Below are positions 45,062 through 54,546 of a stretch of 64,000 bases of DNA, one piece after another. Source of the stretch: Accumulibacter sp. GTDB lineage: Bacteria; Pseudomonadota; Gammaproteobacteria; Burkholderiales; Rhodocyclaceae. The first letter of the stretch is position 1. Every line of letters begins with the position of its first letter. A model generated the notes under the pieces. That model was given only the letters and a program-made list of their open reading frames with translations, ran no database searches and was not told where the DNA came from. A program made the position numbers and the translations under genes. The stretch covers positions 186,001 to 250,000 of the forward strand of contig JACKLX010000001.1 in assembly GCA_024235695.1 (NCBI GenBank). Reading direction: 5' to 3'.

Positions 45062-46981
45062 TCAGGTCTCGACGATGCGGGCGGCCCGATCGTCGTCGCG
45101 CTGCTCGCCGGCGACGCTCATCAGCACTGCCCGCACGGCGTCTTCGTCACGCGCTTCGAGGGCTGCGCGCAGCTGGTCGATACGTTCCGCCAGGGTGTCG
45201 GGGTCGAGCGACGGCTCGTCGGCTTTCATGATCTTCGGATGCGACGTGCCAACCCCGTTGCTGCTGGCGATGAGCAGTTCCTCGTAGAGTTTCTCGCCCG
45301 GGCGCAGGCCGGTGACGACGACTTCGATATCGCCCTCGGGGTTGCCCTCGTCGCGAACCGTGTAGCCTGCGAGGCGGATCATGTTGTGCGCCAGGTCGAG
45401 GATTCGTACCGGCTCGCCCATGTCGAGCAGGAAGACCTCGCCGCCGTTGGCCAGACTGCCGGTCTGGATGACCAGCTGTACCGCTTCATGAATCGACATG
45501 AAGTAGCGCGTCACTTCCGCGTGGGTCACGGTTACCGGTCCGCTCTGGGCGATCTGCTCCTTGAACAGCGGAATGACCGAGCCGGAAGAACCGAGGACGT
45601 TGCCAAAGCGCACGGCACAGAATCGCTGACCGGTGCCGGACGCTCCGGCCTGCCGGGCTAGGCCCTGGACGACCAGTTCCGCCCAGCGCTTGCTGGCGCC
45701 CATGACGTTGGTCGGGCGCACCGCCTTGTCGGTGGAAATCAGCACGAAGGTCTCGACGTCGGCGTCGAAGGCGGCGCTGGCCAGCGTCAGGGTGCCGAGG
45801 ACGTTGTTGCGCGCCCCTTCAAGGACGTTGGCTTCGACCATCGGCACGTGCTTGTAGGCGGCCGCGTGGTAGATCGTCGCGATTCGGTGCTTGTGCAGCA
45901 GACGCGTGACCAGAGCGGCGTCGCCGACCGAGCCGAGGCAGGGCACCAGCTCGCAACCGAGGACCGACTGCAGGACGCGGTGGATCTGGTACAGGGCGTG
46001 CTCGCTGGCTTCGAGCAGAACCAGGCTGCCGGGCTGCAGCGCGGCGATCTGCCGACACAGCTCCGAGCCGATCGAGCCGCCGGCACCGGTAACCAGTACC
46101 GCCTTGCCGGTGATGCAGCGCCCGAGCAGCGTCGGGTCGGCGGCGACCGGGTCGCGACCGAGGAGATCGCCGATGTCGACCTCGCGGACCATATTCACCA
46201 GGTGCCGGCCGTTGGCGATATCGGTCAGCGCCGGCAGGATGCGCACACGTACCGGGTATTGTTCGAGAAGGGCGACCACCTCACGCCGGCGGACGCTGGA
46301 TACCGACGGCAGGGTGACGATCACGTCGTGGATATCGAAGCGTTCGAGCAGCGTCGGCAGGTGCTCGGGCGGATAGACGCGCAAGCCGCCGACGTCCTTG
46401 CCGTGCAGATTGTGGTCGTCGTCGAGAAAGCCGGCCGGGAACAGCTCGCGCCCGCGCCGCAGCGACTCGGCCAGTTGCCGTCCGGCGTCGCCGGCCCCGT
46501 AGATCAGCACCTGCTTGCCGGAAAAGCGGCTGCGGGTCGGCAGCCAGAGCAGCCAGCGCGCGCCGAAACGCGAGCCCGCCACCAGCGCGAAGCCGATCAA
46601 CCAGTAGAGGAAGGGCACCGCCCGCGGTACGCCCTCCCAGCCGGTCATCTGGGTCATGAACGCCAGCACCGTCCACAACAAGGCCGCCAGCGACATCCCC
46701 TTGAACACCGACCATAGCGCCTGTTCGCCGAGGTAGCGAATCACCGAGCGATAGAGCCCCATCTTGAGGAAGACCGGCATCGCCAATAGCGGCGCTATGA
46801 CCATCAACAGCACCTGCGAGCGGTTCGGTACGAACCACTCGCCAAGACGCGCGGCGTACGCCGCCCAGACGGCAAAGACCAGCATCAGCGCATCGGCCAG
46901 CAGCATCAGGCCCTGCTTGGTCGGCCGCCCCATCAGCACGAGATAGCTGGAGAGGCGATCGGGAACACGCAGGCGGATCAT
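45062..46981 (-). CDS. WbpM/CapD-type membrane nucleotide-sugar 4,6-dehydratase
   Basis: 639 aa. Four N-terminal helices and a CoA-binding-like Rossmann region are followed at ~285 by an extended SDR domain: VLVTGAGGSIGSELCRQIA, YHAAAYKHVPMVEANV, and STDKAVRPTNVMGASKRWAE, in which the Met/Lys pair replaces the normal Tyr-x3-Lys as in WbpM and PglF. These enzymes convert UDP-GlcNAc to the 4-keto-6-deoxy sugar for O-antigen or glycoprotein glycans. It is the last gene of the polysaccharide cluster; in Pseudomonas O-antigen loci wbpM is also terminal. Confidence 0.92.
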   Translation of the reverse strand: MIRLRVPDRLSSYLVLMGRPTKQGLMLLADALMLVFAVWAAYAARLGEWFVPNRSQVLLMVIAPLLAMPVFLKMGLYRSVIRYLGEQALWSVFKGMSLAALLWTVLAFMTQMTGWEGVPRAVPFLYWLIGFALVAGSRFGARWLLWLPTRSRFSGKQVLIYGAGDAGRQLAESLRRGRELFPAGFLDDDHNLHGKDVGGLRVYPPEHLPTLLERFDIHDVIVTLPSVSSVRRREVVALLEQYPVRVRILPALTDIANGRHLVNMVREVDIGDLLGRDPVAADPTLLGRCITGKAVLVTGAGGSIGSELCRQIAALQPGSLVLLEASEHALYQIHRVLQSVLGCELVPCLGSVGDAALVTRLLHKHRIATIYHAAAYKHVPMVEANVLEGARNNVLGTLTLASAAFDADVETFVLISTDKAVRPTNVMGASKRWAELVVQGLARQAGASGTGQRFCAVRFGNVLGSSGSVIPLFKEQIAQSGPVTVTHAEVTRYFMSIHEAVQLVIQTGSLANGGEVFLLDMGEPVRILDLAHNMIRLAGYTVRDEGNPEGDIEVVVTGLRPGEKLYEELLIASSNGVGTSHPKIMKADEPSLDPDTLAERIDQLRAALEARDEDAVRAVLMSVAGEQRDDDRAARIVET

Positions 46982-47105
46982 CGCCGCCGCCTCGCGCCTT
47001 CACGCGCCGGCGCCGCTGATCGCGCCAGCCGGTGCAAGCGAAGCGACGACCCGTCACCGGCGATGCAGCGTCCGCTGCGCAGCGCTGCTGGCAAGGCTCC
47101 GGCGT

Positions 47106-48008
47106 TCATTTCGGCAAGTCCGCGCTGGTCAGCGCAAAGGGCCGCGGTGCGAAGGCGAAGTCGCGAACCGCCTCGCCGTGATCGAACACCAGGTCGCGAT
47201 TCATCCGCTCGGCCATCGCCGCCGACCAGTGGCGATAGCGCGGCAGGCAGCGCAACAGTGCGACGGCGAGACCGAAAACCGACAAGGGAACCTGCAGCAG
47301 GCGTGGCGGCCGGCCGAGGGCGGCAAAAACCTGCGCCGCCATCTCGCGGTAGGCGAGCGTGCTGCCGCCGGAGATATTGTAGGCGCGGTTGGCCGCCGCC
47401 GGCGCCCCCAGTGCGGCCAGACAGGCGGCGGCGACGTCCTGCGCGTGGATCGGCTGGCGCCGGCCCTGCGCCTCGCCGAGCAGTGGAAAGAAACCGAAAC
47501 GGCCGATCACCCGGGCCATCTCGCAGAGGTTCTTGTCCCGGCCAAGGCCATAGATCAGCGTCGGGCGCAGTACCACCCACTCGACGCCGCGACGCCCTGC
47601 CCACTCCGCCAGCGCCTCCTCGGCGTCGGCCAGGCGACGCGCGACGGCGTTCTCTTCCGGATCGGACGAGTCGTCCTTGGTGAAACGGCTGGTCGAGGAG
47701 AGCGCCAGCACGCGCTGCAGCGGATGCGCTTCGAGCAGGGCAAAATGCTCCGGCAGCACCCAGATCGGCGCCGCACAGATCCACAGGGCAATGCCGCCGT
47801 CGCTGACCTCGGCGACGGCCGGCTGGCGCCGGCCGGGCGAGTCGGAGCGCGGCAGGCACCGCCACTCGATGGCGTCGCCCGGTGGCGAGACTTGCTCGTC
47901 TCGCGAGTACGCCACCACCGGCGTGCCGACTTTCGCCAGCTCGCTCAGCAGGCATTGGCCGACCAGGCTGGTCGCGCCAAGAACGCCGACGCGAGTCTCA
48001 GGCCGCAC
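47106..48008 (-). CDS. Atypical NAD-dependent epimerase/reductase-like SDR protein
   Basis: 300 aa from a GTG at 48008, preceded by GGGGGTGG; it overlaps the upstream glycosyltransferase by 11 nt. N-terminal nucleotide-binding motif VGVLGATSLVGQ, then LSSTSRFTKDD and VVLRPTLIYGLGRDKN, the substrate-region pattern of extended SDRs. The catalytic Tyr-x3-Lys is not present at the expected place (NAVARRLADAEEAL). Position next to the WbpM-type dehydratase suggests a 4-keto reductase or epimerase like WbpV, but the missing residues make this uncertain. Confidence 0.8.
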   Translation of the reverse strand: MRPETRVGVLGATSLVGQCLLSELAKVGTPVVAYSRDEQVSPPGDAIEWRCLPRSDSPGRRQPAVAEVSDGGIALWICAAPIWVLPEHFALLEAHPLQRVLALSSTSRFTKDDSSDPEENAVARRLADAEEALAEWAGRRGVEWVVLRPTLIYGLGRDKNLCEMARVIGRFGFFPLLGEAQGRRQPIHAQDVAAACLAALGAPAAANRAYNISGGSTLAYREMAAQVFAALGRPPRLLQVPLSVFGLAVALLRCLPRYRHWSAAMAERMNRDLVFDHGEAVRDFAFAPRPFALTSADLPK

Positions 48009-48885
48009 GCGCCACCCCCAGCCGGTTGAGCGCGTGGCGAAAGCCGTGGTACACGGCAAGCACCGCGAACCGTAACCAGACACCGGCGATTACCAGCGCC
48101 CAGAGCAAACCGGAGTACTGCCGGCGGTAGAACTTGCGGTAGAAGCGCAGCATGCCATGGTGCTTGTGCCACTCGACGAAAACCGGCCGGCTGCGGCTGC
48201 ACGCGCCCCAGACGTGTACGACGCGGGCATCGGGTACGAAGATCACCTGCCAGCCCTTCTGCCGGAAGCGCATGCACCAGTCGAGATCCTCGCAATGGAG
48301 AAAATAGGCTTCGTCCCATGGGCCGACGTCGTTCACCGCGGCTCGCTTGACCAGCATGCAGGCGCCGGAGATCGCCTCGACCGCCACCGGCACGGTCGGC
48401 AACGGTTCCTGGTGCAGCAGGAAATCGGCAAACAGTCGCGGCGCGACGCGTTGCAGCCAGGACAAGCGGAAGGCGCGGATGAACGCGCTTCCGGGCGTCG
48501 GGAAGGCTCGCCGGCCGCCGGGTTGCTCGGAACCGTCGGGATTGCAGAGCATGCCGCCGACCATGCCGACGGTATCGTCGGCATCAAGCACCTCGAGCAG
48601 GCGCGACAGCGCCTGCGGCGCCATGGTCGCGTCCGGATTGAGGAACAGCAGGCGTTCGGAAGACGCCGCCGCAAGGCCGATGTTGCAGGCTGCCGAAAAA
48701 CCGAGATTGCGGTCGTTGCGGATGATTCGCAGTCGCTCCTCGCCGGGTGAAAGAGTCTCCAGGCGCGCGAGGCTGTCATCGGCGGACAGGTTGTCTACGA
48801 CAATCACCTGGTGAACGTCATCCCCGAGCAAGGAACGAACGCAATCGACCAGCAGTGCCCCGGCGTTGTAGTTGACGATGATCAC
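47998..48885 (-). CDS. Family 2 glycosyltransferase
   Basis: 295 aa, GT-A fold. IIVNYNAGALLVDCVRSLL, DNLSADDSL, NDRNLGFSAACNIGLAAA and LFLNPDATM (the Asp-x-x metal site) are typical of WbbL/rhamnosyltransferase-like enzymes; EDLDWCMRFRQKGWQ is the acceptor-side motif. A C-terminal hydrophobic segment (GLLWALVIAGVWLRFAVLAVY) may anchor it to the membrane. The start is a GTG just before the first strand; a few upstream codons may belong to the protein. Confidence 0.9.
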   Translation of the reverse strand: MIIVNYNAGALLVDCVRSLLGDDVHQVIVVDNLSADDSLARLETLSPGEERLRIIRNDRNLGFSAACNIGLAAASSERLLFLNPDATMAPQALSRLLEVLDADDTVGMVGGMLCNPDGSEQPGGRRAFPTPGSAFIRAFRLSWLQRVAPRLFADFLLHQEPLPTVPVAVEAISGACMLVKRAAVNDVGPWDEAYFLHCEDLDWCMRFRQKGWQVIFVPDARVVHVWGACSRSRPVFVEWHKHHGMLRFYRKFYRRQYSGLLWALVIAGVWLRFAVLAVYHGFRHALNRLGVARAA

Positions 48886-49219
48886 GTCGACCGCCGCAGC
48901 GACTCGCTGGCGAGGACTGACGCTGGAATGGCCGACAGAAATCTGGATTACCCCTGAACAAGTGTTGGCGTACGAGACATCTGGTCAAGCACAACGATGC
49001 CAGCCGACGTCGCCGGCCACCGTCTCCGTTCGCGCCCGGCGGGGCCCGGCGCGAGCCGCTGGCGGCGTCGATCACCGCGTCCCGGGCCAGTGCATGGCCT
49101 GCGCCCATTGTAGGGCGCCGTGCCTTACCCCGCAAACGTCGCGCCGCTGCCGTCGCCCCCTCAGCGAGCGCTCATCGGCCTGGCGACCGGGCCCGGCCGC
49201 CAGCCGCATCGGAGGCCTT
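48886..49219. other. Intergenic gap within the polysaccharide cluster
   Basis: 334 nt between two minus-strand glycosyltransferase genes. Open frames crossing it are not supported by codon use or motifs. I see no RNA gene or terminator. Confidence 0.5.
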
Positions 49220-50671
49220 CTACCACCACGCCCTGAGCCGCCGGAAGGCACGGTAAGCGGCTCTCGACAGCACGCGCCGAAGACTCAACTGACGTTCCAT
49301 CCACAGCGCAAATTCGTCGGCCTCGATGGTGAACGCGGCGGCTGAATCGCCCGGAACGGCCTGCTCACCGGCTGTCCCGTCGAGGATTGCGCGCAATCGT
49401 TCGGGACGATGGAAGCTTTCGTACTGCCGACGACCGGCCCGGCCGGCCCGCTCCAGATCGCTGGCGGTCAGCGTCGCGCAGTAGCCGAGCAGTTCCTCCG
49501 GGAAGCGCCAGTTGAAAACACCGGGATAGGCGAGACCGATCCCGCTGAGAACCGGCGAGAAGATATGGCGATGGAGGGCGACGGGGACGCCGGCGCCCAT
49601 CGCCTCGATCAGGGTCAGGCCGCCACCGTAGGGAAACGACGCCACGTACAGGTCGACGTCAAGTTCGTGCAACGCCTGCCAGACACTGGGCACCCACGCC
49701 GTGTAGATGAACCGTTCGGCCGGGACGCCGGCGCGCTTCAGGCCGCGGCGGATCTTGAACAGGGCCCATGGCGTCAGGCGGCCGAGATGGTAGTGGCGGC
49801 CGCCGGTGGCCTTGAGAAGTTCCGGAATCAACTCGAGATAGCTGACGAAATAGGGCACTTCGATCTTGTTCGAGCGTGCCGCCGTGCAGGTGGTGAGCTG
49901 GCCACCGCACAGGAAAGGCCGGTCGGCGGGGCGATCGCCCTTGTCGTCGGCAGTCAGTGGAATATAGGTGTTATCGACACCCAGCACTTCGCGACAGGTG
50001 TGGTAACCCATCGGATGAAGGTCGATGTGCTGCAGGTGCGACAGGTAGACACCCAGGCACAATTGATGGTCACCGTGATGGTAATAGCTGGCGTCAAGCG
50101 TCATCGCCGGCTGGATCGCCGCGACCGCGACACTGTCCTGATGGTGATTGAACAGGTAGACCTTGTCCGCTGCGGTCTGCAACAGGCGACCCTGCAGCCA
50201 GCTCAGACGCTGCTGGAAGTTCCCTTCGCCGGCTCCTTCAAGCAGCACGTTGGCGTTCCTGCCGACGCCGTTCAGCAGGTAATCGATGTCGGATTTGCCA
50301 CCGAGGTCGGTCGACAGGATGAGATGCCGGGCCAGCGGCCGCGCGGCGATGAAATCCTCGATGACGCGGGAGTGTCCACCCGATTTCTGCAGCCGGGTCA
50401 CGATGTAGATGACCAGCGGCGAATCGGCCGGGCGATCCGCTGCGCTGGCCGGACCGGTGGACAGTGTCGCGAGGTTCAGTCTACCGACCCGTTGGCACAG
50501 TTCGTCGAGTTTCCTCGAACCATAGACCTGCGACGTACACAGCGGCTCGGTAACGATCCGCTCGACGAAGTCGTGGATGACACGCAGTGCGTGATCCAGC
50601 CGGCCCTGGTCGATTTCGCTGGCGAGCTGTCGAGCCAGGGAGTGCAGGGACTGACAGGTGTCAATACGCAA
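49220..50671 (-). CDS. GT-B type glycosyltransferase
   Basis: 483 aa. An N-terminal ~85-residue helical region precedes a GT-B core. VIYIVTRLQKSGGHSRVIEDF resembles the N-terminal Gly-rich loop; the C-terminal half has VDLYVASFPYGGGLTLIEAMGAGVPVAL, where Glu/Gly residues bind the nucleotide-sugar. It also contains a His-rich middle (ASYYHHGDHQLCLGVYLSHLQ). The donor sugar cannot be told. It lies between the aminosugar genes and the GT2 gene. Confidence 0.8.
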   Translation of the reverse strand: MRIDTCQSLHSLARQLASEIDQGRLDHALRVIHDFVERIVTEPLCTSQVYGSRKLDELCQRVGRLNLATLSTGPASAADRPADSPLVIYIVTRLQKSGGHSRVIEDFIAARPLARHLILSTDLGGKSDIDYLLNGVGRNANVLLEGAGEGNFQQRLSWLQGRLLQTAADKVYLFNHHQDSVAVAAIQPAMTLDASYYHHGDHQLCLGVYLSHLQHIDLHPMGYHTCREVLGVDNTYIPLTADDKGDRPADRPFLCGGQLTTCTAARSNKIEVPYFVSYLELIPELLKATGGRHYHLGRLTPWALFKIRRGLKRAGVPAERFIYTAWVPSVWQALHELDVDLYVASFPYGGGLTLIEAMGAGVPVALHRHIFSPVLSGIGLAYPGVFNWRFPEELLGYCATLTASDLERAGRAGRRQYESFHRPERLRAILDGTAGEQAVPGDSAAAFTIEADEFALWMERQLSLRRVLSRAAYRAFRRLRAWW

Positions 50672-50749
50672 TCATTTTCCTGTCGAAAGTGCATCCCGGC
50701 ACGCTACGCCGGCGCCGGCGGACGACGGTGGCAGCCATGTCCCGTACCC

Positions 50750-51874
50750 TCAAAGTCCCTGGACGATTCGTACCCGGGCCGATTCACCGGCACATGTCTC
50801 GCCAACGACGCGCTCGACGTCGGCAGCGTCCATCAGGGGATCCATCGGCAGGCTCAGGACTTCGCTGGCCAGCGTTTCGCTGACCGGCAGGTGCAGGCCG
50901 GCGAATTCGGCATAGCATCGCTGGCGATGCGGCGGCGTCGGATAGTGGATCACCGTCGAGATGCCTTGTTGCTCGAGATGCGACTTCAGCGCATTTCTGT
51001 CCTTGCTGCGAATCACGTAGAGGTGCCAGACCGGATCGGCGTGGTCAGGAACCACCGGCAAGGTGACCCCGGTGTTCGCAAGCAGGCGCGAGTACTGGCG
51101 CGCGACTTGCCGGCGACGCTCGTTCCAGGCGTCGAGAACGGCCAGCTTGCTGCGCAGGAAGGCCGCCTGCAACTCGTCGAGGCGGCTGTTGTAACCGGCC
51201 AGGTCGTGCTGATACTTGACCATCGAGCCGTAATTGCGCAGCTGCCTGACCTTGTCGGCAATCGCCGCGTCATTGGTCAGCACCGCCCCACCGTCACCGA
51301 GCGCACCAAGGTTCTTGCCGGGGTAGAAACTGGTCGCCGCGGCGTCGCTCAGCGAGCCCGCCCGGCGACCCTTGTAGCGGGCCCCCTGCGCCTGCGCGGC
51401 GTCTTCGATGACGATCAGCCCGTGGCGCGCGGCGAGCGCATTGATCGGGTCCATGTCGGCCGGCTGCCCGTAGAGGTGCACCGGGATGATTGCCCGCGTG
51501 CGCTGGCTGATGGCGCTGGCGATCAGTTCGGGATCGATGTTGTGCGTCGCGATGTCCGGCTCGACGGCGACCGGCGTCGCGCCGCACTCGCTGACCGCCA
51601 GCCAGGTGGCGATGAAGGTATTGGACGGCACGATGACTTCGTCGCCGGGACCGATGCCATAGGCCCGCAGCAACAGATGCAGCGCCTCGAGGCCGTTGCC
51701 GACGCCGACGCAGTGCCGCACTTCGCAATACAGTGCGAATTCGGCCTCAAAGGCTTCGAGCTCGGGCCCCATGATGAACCACCCCGAGTCGACCACCCGG
51801 CGATAGGCCGCGTCGAGTGGTTCACGAATGGCCTGATGCAGGCGGCCAAGGTCGAGAAACGGCACCGGTTTCAT
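50750..51874 (-). CDS. DegT/DnrJ-type sugar aminotransferase (FdtB/QdtB-like)
   Basis: 374-aa PLP enzyme. PLP Lys187 lies in SFYPGKNLGALGDGG, with IVIEDAAQAQGA supplying the cofactor Asp. It should transaminate the 3-keto sugar produced by the adjacent isomerase to give a dTDP-3-amino-3,6-dideoxyhexose. The start overlaps the isomerase stop (ATGA). Whether the product is the Fuc3N or the Qui3N configuration cannot be read from the sequence. Confidence 0.92.
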   Translation of the reverse strand: MKPVPFLDLGRLHQAIREPLDAAYRRVVDSGWFIMGPELEAFEAEFALYCEVRHCVGVGNGLEALHLLLRAYGIGPGDEVIVPSNTFIATWLAVSECGATPVAVEPDIATHNIDPELIASAISQRTRAIIPVHLYGQPADMDPINALAARHGLIVIEDAAQAQGARYKGRRAGSLSDAAATSFYPGKNLGALGDGGAVLTNDAAIADKVRQLRNYGSMVKYQHDLAGYNSRLDELQAAFLRSKLAVLDAWNERRRQVARQYSRLLANTGVTLPVVPDHADPVWHLYVIRSKDRNALKSHLEQQGISTVIHYPTPPHRQRCYAEFAGLHLPVSETLASEVLSLPMDPLMDAADVERVVGETCAGESARVRIVQGL

Positions 51875-52284
51875 TGCCCGCTCCTGCGTGCGTCAGCGAC
51901 GAACTGGTCGTAATCGCGGTAGTAGTCGAGCTCGTCGTAGTAGTTCGAGGCCAGCACCATGCACACCGCGCCCGACGAGAAGTTGTCTATTTCCCGCCAG
52001 ATCATCGGGCACACATAGAGGCCGTAATAACTGCGGTTCATGTGCACGGTCTTTTTCGCGAAGCCGTCGTCAAGATGGATATCGAACGATCCCGACATGG
52101 CGATGATCAGCTGATGAAGCGCCTTGTGGGCGTGGCCGCCACGCTCGGCGCCGCCGGGGACGTCGTACAGGTAGTAGACCCGGCGAATATCGAAGGGGAT
52201 GTGACGACCCGCCTCGACGAAGGTCAGATTGCCTCGCGGATCGTTGATTATCGGCAGGTCAATCGTCTTGCAGCTCTCGATCAC
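51871..52284 (-). CDS. dTDP-4-keto-6-deoxyhexose 3,4-ketoisomerase (FdtA/QdtA-like)
   Basis: 137-aa WxcM-like cupin. The GTG at 52284 follows GGAGAA and overlaps the acetyltransferase stop (GTGA). Characteristic core: DPRGNLTFVEAGRHIPFDIRR, VYYLYDVPGGAERGGHAHK, QLIIAMSGSFDI, and NRSYYGLYVCPMIWREI. These residues form the active site that moves the keto group from C4 to C3. It precedes the aminotransferase in the same pathway. rmlA and rmlB, needed for its substrate, are not in the window. Confidence 0.92.
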   Translation of the reverse strand: MIESCKTIDLPIINDPRGNLTFVEAGRHIPFDIRRVYYLYDVPGGAERGGHAHKALHQLIIAMSGSFDIHLDDGFAKKTVHMNRSYYGLYVCPMIWREIDNFSSGAVCMVLASNYYDELDYYRDYDQFVADARRSGQ

Positions 52285-53036
52285 GGCTGTTCTCCATTGT
52301 CTTGCGACCAGGCTTCGGTCACCGATGCGGGATAGCCACGGGTGAAGTGGCGCGTCCATGGGTACGCCGCCCGGCCGGAGTCATCGCGCAGGCGGATGCT
52401 GTGGGTACTGCCGACCACCCGCGCCGGCACGCCCGCCGCGATCATGCCCGGCGGCACGTCACGGGTGACGCAGGCCTGCGCCGCGACCAGCGAGTGGCGA
52501 CCGACAGTGACCCCCGGCAGCACGACCGAGGCCGCCGAAATGCTCGCGTAGTCTTCGACGGTGCAGCCGATCAGCACGTTGCTCGGCGGCGTCGGGTCGT
52601 TGGCGAGCACCACATAGGGCAGGATCCAGACAAAGTTTCCGATCGTCGTCTGCTTGCCGACAAAGACGTTCGACTGAAAACGGACGTAGTCGCCAATCCG
52701 GCAATCGCCCTGGATTTCGCTCAGGGTGCCGATCTGGAAACCGGCGCCGGCGATCGTCTTTTCGCGTACCGTGACGTGATGGCCGGTTGCCAGGCCGGCT
52801 GCGAACGATGACGATTCGTAGAACACCGAATGCGATCGAATCAGCGAGTCGTCGCCGATCACCAGTGCTGTCCCGTCACCGAGCGGCGTGGCGATTCCGA
52901 GCTCGCAGTAAGCGCCGATGCGCACCCGATTGCCGATGCGCACGTTGTCATGGACGATCGAGAAAGGTCCGATCTCGACGTCGTCGGCAAGTCTCGCCTG
53001 CGGCGAAACAAGTGCGGTTGGATGTACCGATGTCAT
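52281..53036 (-). CDS. Left-handed beta-helix acetyltransferase (FdtC/QdtC-like)
   Basis: 251 aa. Hexapeptide repeats run through residues ~5-215 (ADDVEIGPFSIVHDNVRIGN, IGDYVRFQSNVFVGKQTTIG, PGVTVGRHSLVAAQACVTRD). It should N-acetylate the 3-amino group made by the neighbouring aminotransferase, giving dTDP-Fuc3NAc or dTDP-Qui3NAc. It overlaps the GT61 stop by 4 nt. Specificity is inferred from context. Confidence 0.9.
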   Translation of the reverse strand: MTSVHPTALVSPQARLADDVEIGPFSIVHDNVRIGNRVRIGAYCELGIATPLGDGTALVIGDDSLIRSHSVFYESSSFAAGLATGHHVTVREKTIAGAGFQIGTLSEIQGDCRIGDYVRFQSNVFVGKQTTIGNFVWILPYVVLANDPTPPSNVLIGCTVEDYASISAASVVLPGVTVGRHSLVAAQACVTRDVPPGMIAAGVPARVVGSTHSIRLRDDSGRAAYPWTRHFTRGYPASVTEAWSQDNGEQP

Positions 53037-54514
53037 GTCGTTTCGAGGGCCTCCAGCAGGTCGCCGATGTGCGAAGTTGTGGCGAGGAAATCGCCGTGAA
53101 TGCCAAGCTTGCTGCCCTCGACGAGTTCGCCGAGGACATAGCTGACGTCAATCCCGAGCGGCGTCAGCATGTCGCACCAGTAACGGTAAATCATCTCTTG
53201 GTGCTTGGCCATGAGCACCGCCACCTGCGTTCCCGGCTGGCAGAAGATGGCGTTCGCCAGGGCGGCGCCGGTCGGCGAAACGACGATTCTCGCGTTGGCA
53301 AACAGTCTCACCTGCTGCATGAACGACAGGGTCTCGGGCTGAATGATCGTGTAGCCGCGGGCGATCATCAGCGTTTCGACCTCGGCGGTGTTGGCAAGCA
53401 TCCGCGCGCCCGAACCGCGCCGGATGAAGATCCTGGCTGGCCAGTGCGCCGCGTCGGCGCTTCGCGCCGGCTCGCCGAGACGCTTGCGCAGCAACGCCAG
53501 AGCCTGCGGACTGAAGACACCGTGCGAATGGCCGGAAAGGCGCGTGTTGCGCTGCCCGAACGGGACGTAGCCCGCCGCCGCGGTCAGATGCAGCTGCCCG
53601 ACGAGCAGCGCCCGACCGACCGCCAGGGTGATGATCTCACGCTCGGGACCGACCACCCGCAGCAAGGACTCCATGATGTTGCGGTGCAGTCCGTCGTTGA
53701 CCACGATCGGCACGTGCCGGAAGCGCTCTTCGGCACAGAACAGGACGATGCGCGGCAGCACCTCGCTCAGCCAGTGCGCGTAGTTGATGGCGCAGGCATC
53801 GACGAAGGTGGCGGCTTCGGCGACCGACTCCGGCTGATCGTCGTTCATCAGCCAGCGGATCCGCCGGCGCTTGGCGGAAATCAGCGTCCGGCCGTGCAGT
53901 TCTTCACTGGTGTAGTCGCGAGCGAAGTCGTAGAGGTCGTGGCAGACGACCTCGCCGTCGACCAGAACGAGATTGCTGCCGCCGTAGATGCGGGCGTTGG
54001 GCAGCGTCGCGACGAATATCTCGGGGAACTCGTAACGTTCATGCGGCGATGCCAGACAGGCGCGATCGTCAGCCGGAAAGACCCGCGGTTGAGGCGTTTC
54101 GACCAGGCAGGCGGCGACCAGCCGGCAGCTGCCGAGATGCTTCTTGCGGACCAGCTCGCTGAGCGGGATCAGCCGCCGCCATCTTCGCGCGTGTCCCCGC
54201 TGACCCCGCGTCGCAACGTGATTGACGTAGATCGGATAGCCATGCCGCCAGATCCACTGCACCGCCCAACGCACCGCGGCGTAGGGCCTGAGATGCTTGC
54301 GGTAGAAGCTTCCCAGCGGCGATTCCCGCAAGCGGGCGAAGCTGTCGGGTCGCTTGCCGGCGAGCGCCTCGACCTTCCTGATCCTGGCCGACGATTCGAC
54401 CAGCGAGCCGCTGTCTTCTTCCGGCGAAGGAATCCATGCGGCGGCGGTTGGCGAGTTCTCTGCCATGTCCTGGTCGTTCGCGAGCTCAGCCTGCGGCGTG
54501 CACGGTGCGATCAT
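53033..54514 (-). CDS. GT61-family glycosyltransferase
   Basis: 493 aa from 54514; an alternative ATG at 54466 has AGGAC just upstream, so the start is uncertain. The C-terminal half matches GT61 (DUF563): ACAINYAHWLSEVLPRIVLF, IVVNDGLHRN, IFIRRGSGARML, and RIVVSPTGAALANAIFCQPGT. The N-terminal ~150 residues are basic and lack a recognised domain. Predicted cytoplasmic or peripheral; builds the repeat unit before ABC export. Confidence 0.85.
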   Translation of the reverse strand: MIAPCTPQAELANDQDMAENSPTAAAWIPSPEEDSGSLVESSARIRKVEALAGKRPDSFARLRESPLGSFYRKHLRPYAAVRWAVQWIWRHGYPIYVNHVATRGQRGHARRWRRLIPLSELVRKKHLGSCRLVAACLVETPQPRVFPADDRACLASPHERYEFPEIFVATLPNARIYGGSNLVLVDGEVVCHDLYDFARDYTSEELHGRTLISAKRRRIRWLMNDDQPESVAEAATFVDACAINYAHWLSEVLPRIVLFCAEERFRHVPIVVNDGLHRNIMESLLRVVGPEREIITLAVGRALLVGQLHLTAAAGYVPFGQRNTRLSGHSHGVFSPQALALLRKRLGEPARSADAAHWPARIFIRRGSGARMLANTAEVETLMIARGYTIIQPETLSFMQQVRLFANARIVVSPTGAALANAIFCQPGTQVAVLMAKHQEMIYRYWCDMLTPLGIDVSYVLGELVEGSKLGIHGDFLATTSHIGDLLEALETT

Positions 54515-54546
54515 CGCGCCCGGCAGCAAGCCGGCATCGGCCGCGC

